Shown here one piece after another: positions 1 to 9,797 of a stretch of 64,000 nucleotides of DNA (its first letter is position 1; every line of letters starts with the position of its first letter). The stretch lies in the NCBI RefSeq assembly GCF_019703325.1, contig NZ_AP024819.1, positions 1,054,001 to 1,118,000 on the forward strand, read 5' to 3'. The notes under the pieces were generated by a model that did no database searches, was not told the origin of the DNA, and was given only the letters and a program-made list of their open reading frames with translations. A program made the translations under genes and the position numbers. The DNA comes from Helicobacter sp. NHP19-012. Lineage in GTDB: Bacteria; Campylobacterota; Campylobacteria; Campylobacterales; Helicobacteraceae.

Positions 1-129
1 ATTGCTGTAAAGCGTGGGGTCGTGCCACGGATAAGGCTTGTGTTGCATCAACACTTTATGGGCATAGGCGCGGGCATCGGCGATCAACACCGTCTTTTTC
101 TGCTCTAAGATTTCTTTTAATGGATTCAT
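1..129 (-). CDS. Unidentified protein, N-terminal part only
   Basis: The first 43 codons of a minus-strand gene that runs off the left edge. The start is ATG at 127-129, preceded on the minus strand by an AGAAAGG ribosome-binding site. The visible N-terminus (MNPLKEILEQ, then KKTVLIADARAYAHKVL) shows no signal peptide or membrane segment. I do not recognise the family from this fragment. Confidence 0.6.
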   Translation of the reverse strand, partial: MNPLKEILEQKKTVLIADARAYAHKVLMQHKPYPWHDPTLYSN

Positions 130-508
130 TAAGACCTTTCTTTATAAATGTGGTGAATTATACTACCCTTTTTATGACTTTAAAGCATTTGAATACATAT
201 TGATATTTTTTGAATCTCACCACTTTGCAAATCATAAAAAAGCACACAAGAAAGACAAATCGCCATACTTTCTAGCCCATTTAATCTTTGTGCTGATCCA
301 TTTTACGCAAGGTTCACATAGGCAATGTGTGCATAAAAAAGTTAAGACATTAAGATTTTTCCTTTACTAGGTAACCCATTTTTACACACAAACAGGCTTT
401 GTGTGTGATCTTTTATGGTTATGTTATCTAACAGTTTACTTTTTTTTTATTCTCCCTCGTTCGCATTACAATCAGTATTTCTTTTATTTTCATTTTCAAG
501 GGGAGACA
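130..508. other. AT-rich intergenic gap between divergent genes
   Basis: A low-GC gap between the minus-strand gene at the left edge and the SLR gene on the plus strand. It should hold the promoters of both. I see no convincing RNA gene, repeat or coding segment. A longer in-frame extension of the SLR gene back to 401 exists, but it has no ribosome-binding site and hides the signal peptide. Confidence 0.4.
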
Positions 509-913
509 ATGGAAGGATTGTTTAAAAAAGCAGGTCAAGTTGTGCTGTCAATGTTGTTATGCCTCAATTGGGCTTATGCAAACAAAAGCGCAGATCAGTA
601 TTCGAGTGAAAGAGCAGATCAGTATTTTGAGGCTGGTTTAGAAGCGTATAAGAATAACAATTACTTAAAAGCTCTGCAAAACTTTCAAGAGGCAGCAAAG
701 CTAGGGGATCCTAGGGGTTATTACGACTTAGCGGTGATGTATAAAAATGGAATTTATGGTGCCGGATTTGGACAGGACAAAAGGATGGCGCAGTATTTTT
801 TTCAAAAGGCTTGTGATTTGGATCACCAATTTGGTTGTCGAGATATTGAAGGCACAGAACTCTATCAAGATCAAAATGTTGGTAGCATTAAATCCGATCA
901 ACACATGCCTTGA
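509..913 (+). CDS. Small secreted Sel1-like repeat (SLR) protein
   Basis: A 134-residue protein. The start at 509 is chosen because AAGGGGAGAC lies just upstream and it places a typical Sec signal peptide at the N-terminus (hydrophobic VVLSMLLCLNWAYA, cleavage after AYA). The mature part has one clear SLR unit: YFEAGLEAYKNNNYLKALQNF, then AAKLGDPRGYYDLAVMY, then a second partial unit with the Cys pair usual in Helicobacter cysteine-rich proteins (KACDLDHQFGC). SLR proteins of this type are periplasmic or secreted alpha-solenoids. The specific partner is unknown. It is short for the family and may be a minimal or 3'-truncated member. Confidence 0.75.
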   Translation: MEGLFKKAGQVVLSMLLCLNWAYANKSADQYSSERADQYFEAGLEAYKNNNYLKALQNFQEAAKLGDPRGYYDLAVMYKNGIYGAGFGQDKRMAQYFFQKACDLDHQFGCRDIEGTELYQDQNVGSIKSDQHMP

Positions 914-938
914 ATGCTTTTAAGCTGTGAGAAGTGTG

Positions 939-2832
939 TTAAACTTTAAACCTATTTAGCTCGCGATCAAAAACATCGGCGGTCTTGCTCAAAGAAGCAC
1001 TCGCTTGTGCAACCGCTTGCACGCTCTTTTGATTAGAGAGACTTAGCGTTCCAATCTCTTGAATCTCGCCCATGATGCCCTTCGTTTTTTGGGCCAGTTC
1101 CTTGAGAGATCGTGCATTTTGGACAATAGCATCGATGATGCTTTGGAGTTCCTGCACATTATTGTCCACAACCTCTTGCAAATTGTGAGCCACTTGAGAA
1201 ACCTTAACGATCTCTTGGGCATTGCTGTGCAAGTCTTTACTGATGTTATCCACACTTTGCACCACGCCCGTGATGGTAGAATTGATTTCATTCAAGCTAG
1301 ATTGCGTTTTTTCAGCCAATTTGCGTACTTCATCAGCCACCACCGCAAAGCCTCTACCATGTTCGCCCGCACGCGCCGCCTCAATAGCCGCATTGAGAGC
1401 TAGAAGGTTGGTTTGCTCGGCAATCTCTGCGATAATGGTCAATACTTTTTTGATTTCTTGGGTGTCATGGGAAGCGCGTTCTAGCCGATTAGAATATTCC
1501 ACACCTAATTGGGCGTTTTTACTTAGATTTTGGCTAAAGTCCTCAATTTGGGTATGCACTTCTACAAGAGTTTTGCTAGTGTTGACCAAGGTATCGCTGT
1601 TGGCTGCAGCATTGTCCGCCCCACTTAGAATATTGGTCACAACGCTTTCTCCATCGCGCACCACCACCTGAATGCGATCCTGCTCTTCTTGGGCATTGTT
1701 AAAGACCGTAGTGGAGCTATCTTGCAAGGTGCGCGCAATTTGGGTGTTTTGTGTGCTGTTGTTCTTGATGGTGGAGATGATACTATGGGTTTTTTCTAAG
1801 AAGGCATTGATGCTCCTAGAGATGGTTGCAATCTCATCTTTGCCCTTGACAGCGACTCTTTCTGTCAAATCGCCTTCCTTAGAGAGGAGCGCTTGGATCA
1901 ACTGCGTGAGGGTGATGAGGGGTTTGAAGAGGGTGTGCACAACCGCAAAGAATAAACCCAAAGAAAACACTAAAGACACGATGGAGGCAAAAAGAATCGT
2001 ACGTTGGATCATGTCTAAATCCTTGAGTGCGAAACTCTTGTCGCACACGGCCAAAATCTTCCAAGTAGACCCGGGCACGGTGGTGTAAATGTAATACTTA
2101 TCTATCCCACCCACATCGCTTTCAATCAGTCCACTTTTATGCGCCAAGATCTCTTGAAAAATTTTCTTTCTATGAGGAAACACTTTTAAGAAACGCTTGC
2201 CTTGGTAGTTTAAAATGCTTGTACCCAAAATATAGCCCTCTTGATCAAAGATCAAAGAAATAAATGCGTTTTTTAGAAATTGAGTGTTTAACGGCAGCAT
2301 CTTGCATGTAGGTTAGAGGCACATCAGCGCCTAGTGCTCCCTTAAATACACCTTTTTGATGGATAGCGATGCTATAAGTAACGACAAGATGGTGGGAAAA
2401 CATATCCATATAAGGATGGCTCATCACAAGGTTCGTATTGACTTTAGTATCTTTATACCAATTGCGTGTGCGTGGATCGTAATTGTGCGGCACTGTGCCT
2501 ATGGGCTTAATCGTGCTCCCATCTTCAAGCCCTAGATAAAGTGTTGTTTTTTTCATGCCATATTGCACATGGTTGAGCAGATCGCTCATAACCCTAATGT
2601 CATGCAAGTCCATGTTCTCTAGCTGTGTAGCTGTTTTGAGTAGAGCGTCTTTAATTGCATCATCCCAACCCTTCAAAGGGTAGGAGAGCATGTCCACGGT
2701 TTCTTGTAAATTCTGCTGGATAGATACTTTCATTCTAAAGTATAGCCTATAGCTAAGGATACCTGCAATGGTAAAAAAACTCACCAATAACAACACCGCA
2801 AAGGTGAGAGAAATCTTGGTTTTGAAGCTCAT
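939..2832 (-). pseudogene. Methyl-accepting chemotaxis protein, split by a frameshift
   Basis: A chemoreceptor in two frames. The N-terminal part (2832 down to about 2270) has an inner-membrane helix (ISLTFAVLLLVSFFTIAGIL) and a dCache-like periplasmic sensor. The C-terminal part (about 2270 to 939) has the end of the sensor, a second membrane helix, HAMP and the signalling hairpin ([21 protein letters not shown]). The frames meet at a run of six A (minus strand, 2269-2274). Removing one A restores a full-length receptor of about 630 residues. It would sense a small ligand in the periplasm and signal to CheA/CheW. It could be a pseudogene, a slippage-controlled gene or a sequencing error. Confidence 0.8.
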
Positions 2833-3198
2833 ATCGCAACTCTCTTTAACGATCGTATAACAACAGCCCTAAATTGGCACACCACCCGTGGTTAAATCAA
2901 AACAAGGTGTTAAACTTTCTTGCTTGATAGTTCTGTAAATCCACTCAAAAGTTAACGCTAGTTAACGCTCCATTGCAACGGTGTATTGTAACATAAAATA
3001 CATCTTAACAGCTGTAGGTTGTTTGCGGGTTATTTTCCGGGCGTTTCCTATAAACCCCCATTGTTCCACAATCATCAGATGCCACAAAGCCATATAAACC
3101 ATTCCCCACACCCACGCAGACATTCCTAGAGGACTTAAGGTCTTTTCTTGCAAAAAAATACACAAAGGCAAAACCCACCACTTGTCTTAAAATGACTG
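2833..3198. other. Non-coding gap
   Basis: Upstream region of the chemoreceptor. Short overlapping frames on the minus strand (2962-3214) have no ribosome-binding site and no recognisable motif. I see nothing functional beyond the presumed receptor promoter. Confidence 0.3.
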
Positions 3199-3331
3199 AA
3201 GTTATTGCTATCAATCAAGGCGATGAAAATGTGCGCTTCAAGGGGAGTTAGCTAAAGATGTGCTAGAGATCATCGCCGTATTCTCAGCTAGACTTTTATG
3301 GTGCACGCTCTAAGAAAAACAAACAGCTCGT
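3199..3331 (+). pseudogene. Relic of an IS607-family serine recombinase (C-terminal end)
   Basis: This stretch is strongly similar, base by base, to the 3' part of the recombinase gene at 43066-43716 in this window. It encodes the same INQGDENVRF and ITVFSARLYGARSKKNKQL type segments, but with frameshifts and a stop. It marks a past IS607 insertion. The recombinase reading simply stops at about 3331, where a broken Hop gene begins, so the junction may be the original insertion or deletion site. Confidence 0.7.
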
Positions 3332-4417
3332 GATAAATGCTGGGCAGGTCAGCTTGTCAGCCAGGCACAAACTCAGTCCCTAGGTCAAGTTGTGGGCAGC
3401 TTGTTTGCCACTTTCAATGACACCATCTTTAACGCACAACAAAATGGTCTAAAAGCAACTCTTAAATCCATGATTGATACCCCCACAGCAGATGTGGTGA
3501 TTCCAAAAGGCGGTGTAGTGCCAGCCGTATTAGGGGTAGCCCCCAAAACCCTATCGCTACCGGTGCGCAAAATTTCTTAACAAAGCTCACTAATTTTATG
3601 AACAGTGTCCAACAATCAGCCAGTCTGTCTGATCTAGCTAGCTAAGCAAACAATGCGATTTTGTAAGCCCAAGCATTGCGCCAAGCCCTTGTAAGAGTAT
3701 TGGCTGGGGTAATGCCACTGGCGACCAAGTAAACGCCATGAAAACACAAATCCCATAATTCAACAGAACCATAGCTACTCTCAGAGCCTTTGTGCAACAG
3801 GCGAACACTTATGTGAAGAAGCACCCTGCACAGGCACAGGCAGCAGTAGCCCTCTCAAATACGATGGCTAAGATTAACAACCAACAAAGCACTAGCCAAA
3901 ATGGCAACATGTATGGTGTGGACATGCAAATTGGTTACAAACAATTCTTTGGCAAAAGCAAGCGTTGGGGTCTGCGCTACTACGCCACCTTCAGCTACCA
4001 GCATGGCACTTTCAATCTTAACGATGCAAGTGCGGTAGATAACTTCACCTATGGTGCGGGTATGGACGCGCTTTATAACTTCTATGAAAGCAAAGATGGC
4101 ACACACACCAGCGGTATTTTTGCTAGGTGATGCTCACAGGCTCTTCACGGCTAGCTAAGGGTGCGAGCCTATACCATTCTGCGATGGAAGATATAAACAC
4201 CCTACATGGCAGTGCTGCCATGCACACCTCTTATTTCTAAATCCCCTTGAACATTGGCTTTAGAACCAATGTGAGCAAGCACAATGGGTTTGAAATCGGG
4301 CTTAGAATTCCTTTGGCTGTGAATTACTATTACAAGGGCACCTATGATGGTGTAACAGAGAGTGTTGCTTATAAACGCAATGTTTCTGTCTATTTCAACT
4401 ATGTCTTTAACTTCTAA
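3332..4417 (+). pseudogene. Hop-type outer-membrane protein, broken
   Basis: Remains of a Helicobacter outer-membrane porin/adhesin gene spread over at least three frames. Recognisable pieces are GQVVGSLFATFNDTIFNAQQ (from about 3385), a middle block at 3792-4130 with NMYGVDMQIGYKQFFG and RWGLRYYATFSYQHG (beta-barrel strands), and the C-terminal barrel ending in VSVYFNYVFNF at 4415, the terminal aromatic motif read by the BAM complex. The 5' end with the signal peptide is missing and replaced by the IS607 recombinase relic. Several stops and frameshifts make it a clear pseudogene. Hop subfamily unknown. Confidence 0.75.
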
Positions 4418-5758
4418 GATAAAAAGTTAAGGACACACTTAGAAAGACAACAGCTAGCGAGTGAAAGCCTCGAGGCTTTGTCTTTTGGCAATTTAAAACC
4501 GGTAAATGAGAATCAAGGTCTGTTACGTGGCTCTGGGTGCTTCTTGCAATCCATTGTTGTCTGCTCCCACTCATATTACCACAATCTACAGATTTTCTTT
4601 TTTTCTTGTGTAGCACACTTGCCTCTAAAACCTCTGAGATTAAATTAGAGTAATTTACAGCACAAACAATGCTAGAACTAGAATTATGAAAAGATACTTT
4701 AGGCTTCATTGTTAAGATAGCCAAGGTGAACCCTATCAAAGCCACAGAGATGACTACAGAATGCGTAAACATTACAGATGACCATATAAGTTGGTTGGCT
4801 GAATTTAATGATTTTTAAAAAGTGAACTTGTGAAATCACGGCAAAAAGAAACACAGGAAAGTGGGGAAGCACAAGTAAATTTGTTTTTACACCACAACAC
4901 CCTCCATCTTACAATCAGGGGAGTTAAAGGGCTGGAGAGCTAGAAAGATTCTTTGCACAAACAAACTAAGCAAAAAAAAACCATAACCCCACTAATTTTT
5001 ACTTCTTGCTTACGCTTTTATTTTTTGTTTCTAAGCGTGTTGCTCTAACTAAATTATGATAATTATGAGTTATCTAGCCACTGCTATCTAGAATAAAACC
5101 TAAAAAGATTCCCGTGGTGTATTTGTTACCCTTCATAGGAGTTATAGAGAGCATCTATCCCTACCCTATAAACAAGGTCGTTAATGTTGGTCATGCCTAT
5201 TGTTATAAAAATTTTTCTTTGGTAACTAAAAACTGCCATAGGAGAAACCTTTTGGGCTCATGCTAAGTGCCACAAAAGCCAAAAACCCACAGAATCTCAA
5301 AAACGCCCCGCAGGCCGTCCTAGAAAGCAAGAACCCCTTGAACCGACAATATTACTCAACCCCAAGATGAAACCAAAAAGCTCAAAAACGAGCCAAAAAC
5401 AAGAAAAAGAATAGGGGCAAAACGATAAACCCAACAATTAAACCCAACGATCCAGAGAATACATAGCATTTTTATCCCCCAGAAGGCTCGTAGAATATAA
5501 AGATGGTCAAAGATACAAAACACAGTTCTAAGGTTAGAAGCAACCGTGAGGGATTGTGGGAGCACAGAAGCGAAACAGCAGGTTCTAACTTTGCGAACCT
5601 TAATCGGTAAGCTCTATCAAGCTCTTACATTCTTGCTATACTCTTGTAGGACAGTCCCCGTGGAACGAAAAGATCGCCCGCAAGAAACCATCAATAAAAA
5701 AATGGAAACACTCCAACCTCTCCCCCAAGCGAAAGGAGAGGAATGCAAACCTTGGAAA
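4418..5758. other. Decayed intergenic region
   Basis: About 1.3 kb with no gene I can support. The longest frame is minus strand 4407-4772 (121 codons, hydrophobic start), overlapping the end of the Hop pseudogene and with no recognised motif. Other frames (5356-5565, 5546-5782) are short and of unlikely composition. It is probably degraded accessory DNA. Confidence 0.35.
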
Positions 5759-5887
5759 CTAAGAGCGAGACCTTTCTCGTGAATCTTCACGCATTTCTCG
5801 TCTGTCTTCCCTTTCTCTCATATCCTGCCTATCTTCTTCTCTTCTTTCTTGCCTATCTTCCCTATCACACCTATTTCGTGAATCCAT
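5759..5887 (-). CDS. 42-residue Arg/Glu/Asp-rich peptide
   Basis: A tiny gene with a near-ideal Shine-Dalgarno (ACAAGGAGTTCTC before the ATG at 5885-5887). The product is almost wholly charged. After MDSRNRC it repeats short R-E-D-R-type units (REDRQERREEDRQ, then REREDRREMRE) and ends in RSRS. It should form a continuous charged helix or be disordered, perhaps binding nucleic acid or a partner. There is no signal peptide or membrane segment. I do not recognise the family. The surrounding decayed DNA makes the intact frame and strong ribosome-binding site noteworthy. Confidence 0.55.
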   Translation of the reverse strand: MDSRNRCDREDRQERREEDRQDMREREDRREMREDSRERSRS

Positions 5888-6104
5888 GAGAACTCCTTGT
5901 ATGTATTTTTAAAGGCAAGCTATTTTAGCAATATTTAGTTAACATTAAATCCTCGCTTTCATCTGTTCATTCTCTTTTTTTCTTTAGTCATAGATTGTAG
6001 AGGCTGGTTACTGTGTGCAAAGACCAAAGCTATACATTGTGCGACTGCTAAGAAATACACTTTCGTCCATTCTAAAAATTCAAAAACACAACCAAGGAGT
6101 TAAA

Positions 6105-6814
6105 ATGTTATTGCGTGTGAAAAATGGCATCGGTGTGCTATTGGTCTTTTTATTGATGTCTTTGGTGCCTCTGCAGGCTTATCAAGACTCTAGGCAACAG
6201 CCAACGCAAGTAGCGATATGCTTATGCAAAAAGGGTGTGTATTGATGCAAGATGACGTAGATGCCCAAACACTCAACCAAGCCCATCAAGCCTACCAAAG
6301 TGGAGACAGTTTAGGAGAAGCGTTTTTGGGGATGGCATATTTGTGTGGCGTGGGGATGCAACAAGACCCAAATTGGCAAAAAATACTTTGAATCTGTGGT
6401 TAGACAAAACAAGAAACGGTCAAAAAGATACTACTCTAGGCCTTTGACTGTCGCCCTTTTAGTTTAGCTCTAATGTATGAAGAGTGTCTAGGAGTGGAAA
6501 AAAGTGTGGGGAAGGCAGAAAAGTACTATAAGCAACTGATCATGAACAATGGTGGCGAGGGGAATTTAGGATCTATTGGACTCATCTTATCCTATTTTGT
6601 CATACCATTATTCTTGTACTTGGTTAGATTTGTTAGATTAAAAAATTTAAAGGTTGCGGATTTAGCCAAGGTTCCCCTACTCAAGGCGTATGTAGCGCAA
6701 ACGCTCTATAACTTGGGTATGATTTACAAAAAGGAAGGCAACGCTAAAGCTGAAAAATTCTTAGAAAAGGCGTTTGACTTTGGCTATGAAAAGGCTAAAG
6801 AACAAATTAAATAG
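6105..6814 (+). pseudogene. SLR protein gene with several frameshifts
   Basis: The start at 6105 has an AAGGAG site at 6093-6098 and a signal peptide (VLLVFLLMSLVPLQAY). The frame then breaks near 6225-6245, again near 6375 and again near 6450. The pieces carry SLR signatures: AYQSGDSLGEAFLGMAYLCGVG, SLALMYEECLGVEKS, and LYNLGMIYKKEGNAKAEKFLEKAFDFGYEKAKEQI at the end. The original product was probably a secreted alpha-solenoid of about 235 residues. It is the first of a tandem group of broken SLR genes (6105-7776). Confidence 0.7.
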
Positions 6815-6821
6815 GCTACCC

Positions 6822-7606
6822 ATGTTTAAACCCCTCTTTATCTTGCTCTTAGGCACAAGCACTCTAATAGCCACACCCCCCATCCCACCACAAAAACTAT
6901 TTGCCACAGAATTAGCAGGCGAGGGAGCACAAGCAGTGGATCGCACCAACCAAAAAGTGCAAAAATTGCTCTATGAAGCCATGCTCTCTTTCATTGCAGA
7001 TAAAGCAAAGGCAAAAGCCTTTTACCAACAAGCGGGCGATTTAGGTAGTGCATTAGCGACCACACAACTTGCTAATTTTTATAACCAAGCAAGTGCCACA
7101 ACAACGGGCGGGGTCATTAAAAACGATCCTGATAAATACCTAGCGTGCTATGAAAAAGCCCTAAAACTCTACCAAGCCCAAAGGGGGTCTAAAACAGGGG
7201 CGGCTTCTCTTAGAATCCGTGCTGCCATTGCCGAGTTTTACGCTCTGACCAATCCCATGCACTCTCAAGGTTATATCTCAAAGCTATAAAGATATGGGAG
7301 GGCTTGTTAGCGGATTTAAGCGGTGGGGAACATATCAATTTAGACAAACTCCACCCTATTGATGCCAAAAATAAAATCAATCAAGCGACAAGTCGGGGGA
7401 TTGTCATCACTGCTCTTAGATTTCTAGGGCAGGCTTACCAAGAGGGTTTTGGGGTACAACAAGACTTGCAAAAAGCCCGAGCGTTTTTACAAAAAGGGGC
7501 AGACTTTGGGGATTTAATGGCTTTAGCGGCTTTAAAAAATATAGACAAAACCCACAAGATTAATAATTGCTCAAAACCACAAGAAAAGGACAAACATGGT
7601 CTTTAG
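6822..7606 (+). pseudogene. SLR protein gene, one frameshift
   Basis: Starts at 6822 (MFKPLFILLLGTSTLIA signal peptide) just after the previous SLR pseudogene. The first frame runs to 7289 (SFIADKAKAKAFYQQAGDLG, ATTQLANFY). A frameshift near 7270-7285 moves it to a second frame that ends at 7606 (LGQAYQEGFGVQQDLQKARA, FLQKGADFGDLMALAAL), the classic final SLR. Repair of one base would give a 261-residue secreted SLR protein. The end overlaps the ATG of the next fragment at 7596. Confidence 0.7.
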
Positions 7607-7776
7607 TTTTTCACGCTCCAAACAATGGGGTTTAGGGCTATTAGTGGGCACACTTCTTAATTGAAACACAAAAAGAGCAGGCGGGCAACAAACAAGCCGC
7701 TAAAGTGTTTTTACAAAAGGCGGTGCAGTTTCAAACCCCAGGAGCTAAGGAAGCATTGCAAGAAATGAGAGAGTAG
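7596..7776 (+). pseudogene. Third SLR gene, fragment
   Basis: The ATG at 7596 is preceded by AAAAGGAC. It opens a signal-peptide-like stretch (SKQWGLGLLVGTLL) that ends in a stop at about 7663. Another frame then gives KQAAKVFLQKAVQFQTPGAK and EALQEMRE to the stop at 7774-7776, the end of an SLR unit. The body of the gene has been deleted, leaving only its two ends. Confidence 0.5.
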
Positions 7777-7812
7777 AAAAGCCTAAAATACAATCTTTGC
7801 AAGGAGTTAAAC

Positions 7813-7932
7813 ATGTCTTTGGTGTTTAAAAAGTGTGTTTTTCGGTTGCTTCGATATCTACAATGGCTTCGGGGGATTTGTTATGGCAATGGTAAGACTG
7901 AAGGGTATGTTAAAATAGCAAGGTCTTACTAG
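7813..7932 (+). CDS. 39-residue frame, probable start of a lost SLR gene
   Basis: The ATG at 7813 lies 7 nt after a perfect AAGGAG (7801-7806). The peptide starts MSLVFKKCVFRLLRYLQWL, which is basic and then hydrophobic, and stops after 39 residues. It most likely represents the start and signal peptide of a fourth member of the tandem SLR group, cut by a deletion. A real small peptide is possible but has no other support. Confidence 0.3.
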   Translation: MSLVFKKCVFRLLRYLQWLRGICYGNGKTEGYVKIARSY

Positions 7933-8135
7933 GGAAACATTGTAAATAGCACCCAATCCGCACATAAATACTCCCCATCACATCACCAAGCATCATTCCG
8001 CCAATAGACACAACGCCAAGACGATGACAATGGGGGGGGAACTACCGAGATTTTATCGGCTTAAAGCCAGCTAAGGGTGAGGCAAGTGTTTTTGTTGCAG
8101 AAACTAGGGGAATTGCAAGTGGCTGTAATGAGTGG

Positions 8136-8513
8136 GTGATTAACCCCTCTAGCCAAACTTTAGAGAACACCCTTAAAAACGCCCACCGCATTTACCATCA
8201 AAATTTAGCTAATTTTGATCTCAAATCCTTTAAAGCAAAGCTCCCCCCTAAGACCAAGCCCGCCGATGCCTATAAATTTTTAGACACGCAGATCGACACG
8301 GGGGGTTCAGTGAGTTGGACAAGAGATTTAAAAAGGAAATTTTGCAAAAAGGACAAGTTAGCAGAGATTGATTTAAAGTTTATCCGCACCATATTAAATT
8401 TGCTTTACGGATCAACTCTTCAAAGACATAGCCCATCCCTAAATTGCTCAAACCCTGATGAACTACCTTGCCTTGATTATTTAAAACGGGAGAAATGGAG
8501 AAATTCACTTTAG
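8136..8513 (+). pseudogene. Unidentified gene fragment
   Basis: An open frame with normal-looking composition (TLENTLKNAHRIYHQNLANF, FKAKLPPKTKPADAYKFLD). It has no proper start: coding-like sequence continues upstream to a run of eight G at 8032-8039. Past the GGG at about 8300 a second frame reads more naturally (GGFSELDKRFKKEILQ), so a frameshift is likely. It ends inside the remains of hsdM on the other strand. The family is not recognised. It may be a restriction or DNA-processing gene by neighbourhood only. Confidence 0.3.
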
Positions 8514-8946
8514 TGCTACAAAATTCTTGCACAAGCTCAAACAAAATACCGGCTTTGTCTAAGGTATCTAACTGGACTTCAAATTTAAATTTCTCTAAAA
8601 TGTCCTTAACATTGGGGCTAAAGCCTTCTAGGTAATTTTTGAAATTCGCTTTAAGCTCTGCGGGGTGGGCTGTGAGCTCTTTAAGGGTAAAATGAGATGT
8701 GTTGTAAAAGTCAAAACCACTTGCCTTGCATAAATATTTATGTCTTTTTGGAAAGCCTTGCTCCTCGTCTTCCCTCTGTTTTTGCAACACCTTTACTTTT
8801 GTGGGTTCTAGCACGGCATCTAGACGCCTGATCACGGTCATGGGCAAGATCACATCGCGGTACTTGCCCTTTGTGTAATGATCCCTTAGCAAATCTGCGA
8901 TATTCCAAATAAAATTGACAATGGGTTGAAATTGTGTGCCATCCAT
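8380..8946 (-). pseudogene. hsdM: Type I restriction-modification methylase HsdM, N-terminal stump
   Basis: The start at 8946 has an AAGGAG site. The 188 residues match the N-terminal helical domain of HsdM (FQPIVNFIWNIADLLRDHYT, KYRDVILPMTVIRRLDAVL, GYVFEELIRK). The N6-adenine methylase domain that should follow (HFTPR, then the NPPF motif) is absent: the protein ends abruptly after FEELIRKANLIWCG. The break coincides with the convergent fragment on the plus strand, so a deletion fused two genes here. No hsdS or hsdR is visible nearby, so the system is dead. Confidence 0.8.
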
Positions 8947-9157
8947 AACTCTCTCTCCTTTGATGAAAAGGCAGAAAAGACTAATCCTTGATTCTTGTTC
9001 TTGAACATTTAACATTCTAGCACAAGTGCTGCCAATGGATTAGTTCTTGGTATCGTGTTTTAAATATTTTTTGTCATTTAGGCATTTTGCGTGTGGCTAA
9101 GTATTATTCATAGTTTGTAATTTAAATTGAAAAATAAATAAGAGTACACTAAACACA

Positions 9158-9753
9158 ATGATCAGAAAAAAGAAAGCAACACAGACCCTAAAACCCCGTA
9201 TAACACCCCCACCGCCCTTTGGACTAAAAGATTTTGAGAATAAATCATTAGAGCAAAGAAAGCTTGCACCTTGGCAACACCTAGAACACATCTTGCAGGG
9301 CGTGCCACCTGCTAGCGTGCTGTCTTGGGATTTGGATCGGATGTATTTGTATACTCTATGTAAGTCTTAGGGAGTATTGGACAGCCCTCTTATGTCTTTT
9401 TACACACAAAGCCCTCCTATCTTTTGGAGAATGTCCCCCATTTTAGGTCTCTAGCAGATCGCCCTACTTTAAAATACGAGGATTTATGGATGCGCTTAGG
9501 GCACTTGTTAAATGAACACACTCTTGTTTTTGACACACAATGGTGTAAGAATGTATGTTTTAAATTTGCTTGGGACAACATCACCACTTCTTTACAAGAA
9601 CGCAGAGAAAAACGAGAGGAGTTGAAGGTGTGTAGAGCACAATTAAAAAAATACAATGCGCAATTAAAGCCATATAAACACGAAAGACTTAAACGGCGCA
9701 TTGCTTCTAGCTTTGCCATGGCAAAAAGAGGAATAAAGAGAAAGGACAGATAA
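9158..9753 (+). pseudogene. Unidentified gene, probably one gene with a frameshift
   Basis: Two open frames in succession. 9158-9370 is basic and proline-rich (TQTLKPRITPPPPFGLKDFE). 9424-9753 contains YEDLWMRLGHLLNEHTLVFD and ends in a very basic, helical tail (LQERREKREELKVCRAQLKK). Readable sequence between them (FLHTKPSYLLENVPHF) suggests a single protein of about 195 residues broken near 9370-9420. There is no good ribosome-binding site at 9158. I do not recognise the family. Confidence 0.35.
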
Positions 9754-9797
9754 ACACCCTAGCAGGCTTGTCATCTAACCCATTTTGTGCGGCATTC

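Noticed and set aside
1059..2088. Several long plus-strand frames under the chemoreceptor
   Set aside because: They are reverse-strand shadows of a strongly conserved signalling domain.
4407..4772. A 121-codon minus-strand frame
   Set aside because: It overlaps the end of the Hop pseudogene, has no ribosome-binding site and no recognisable motif.
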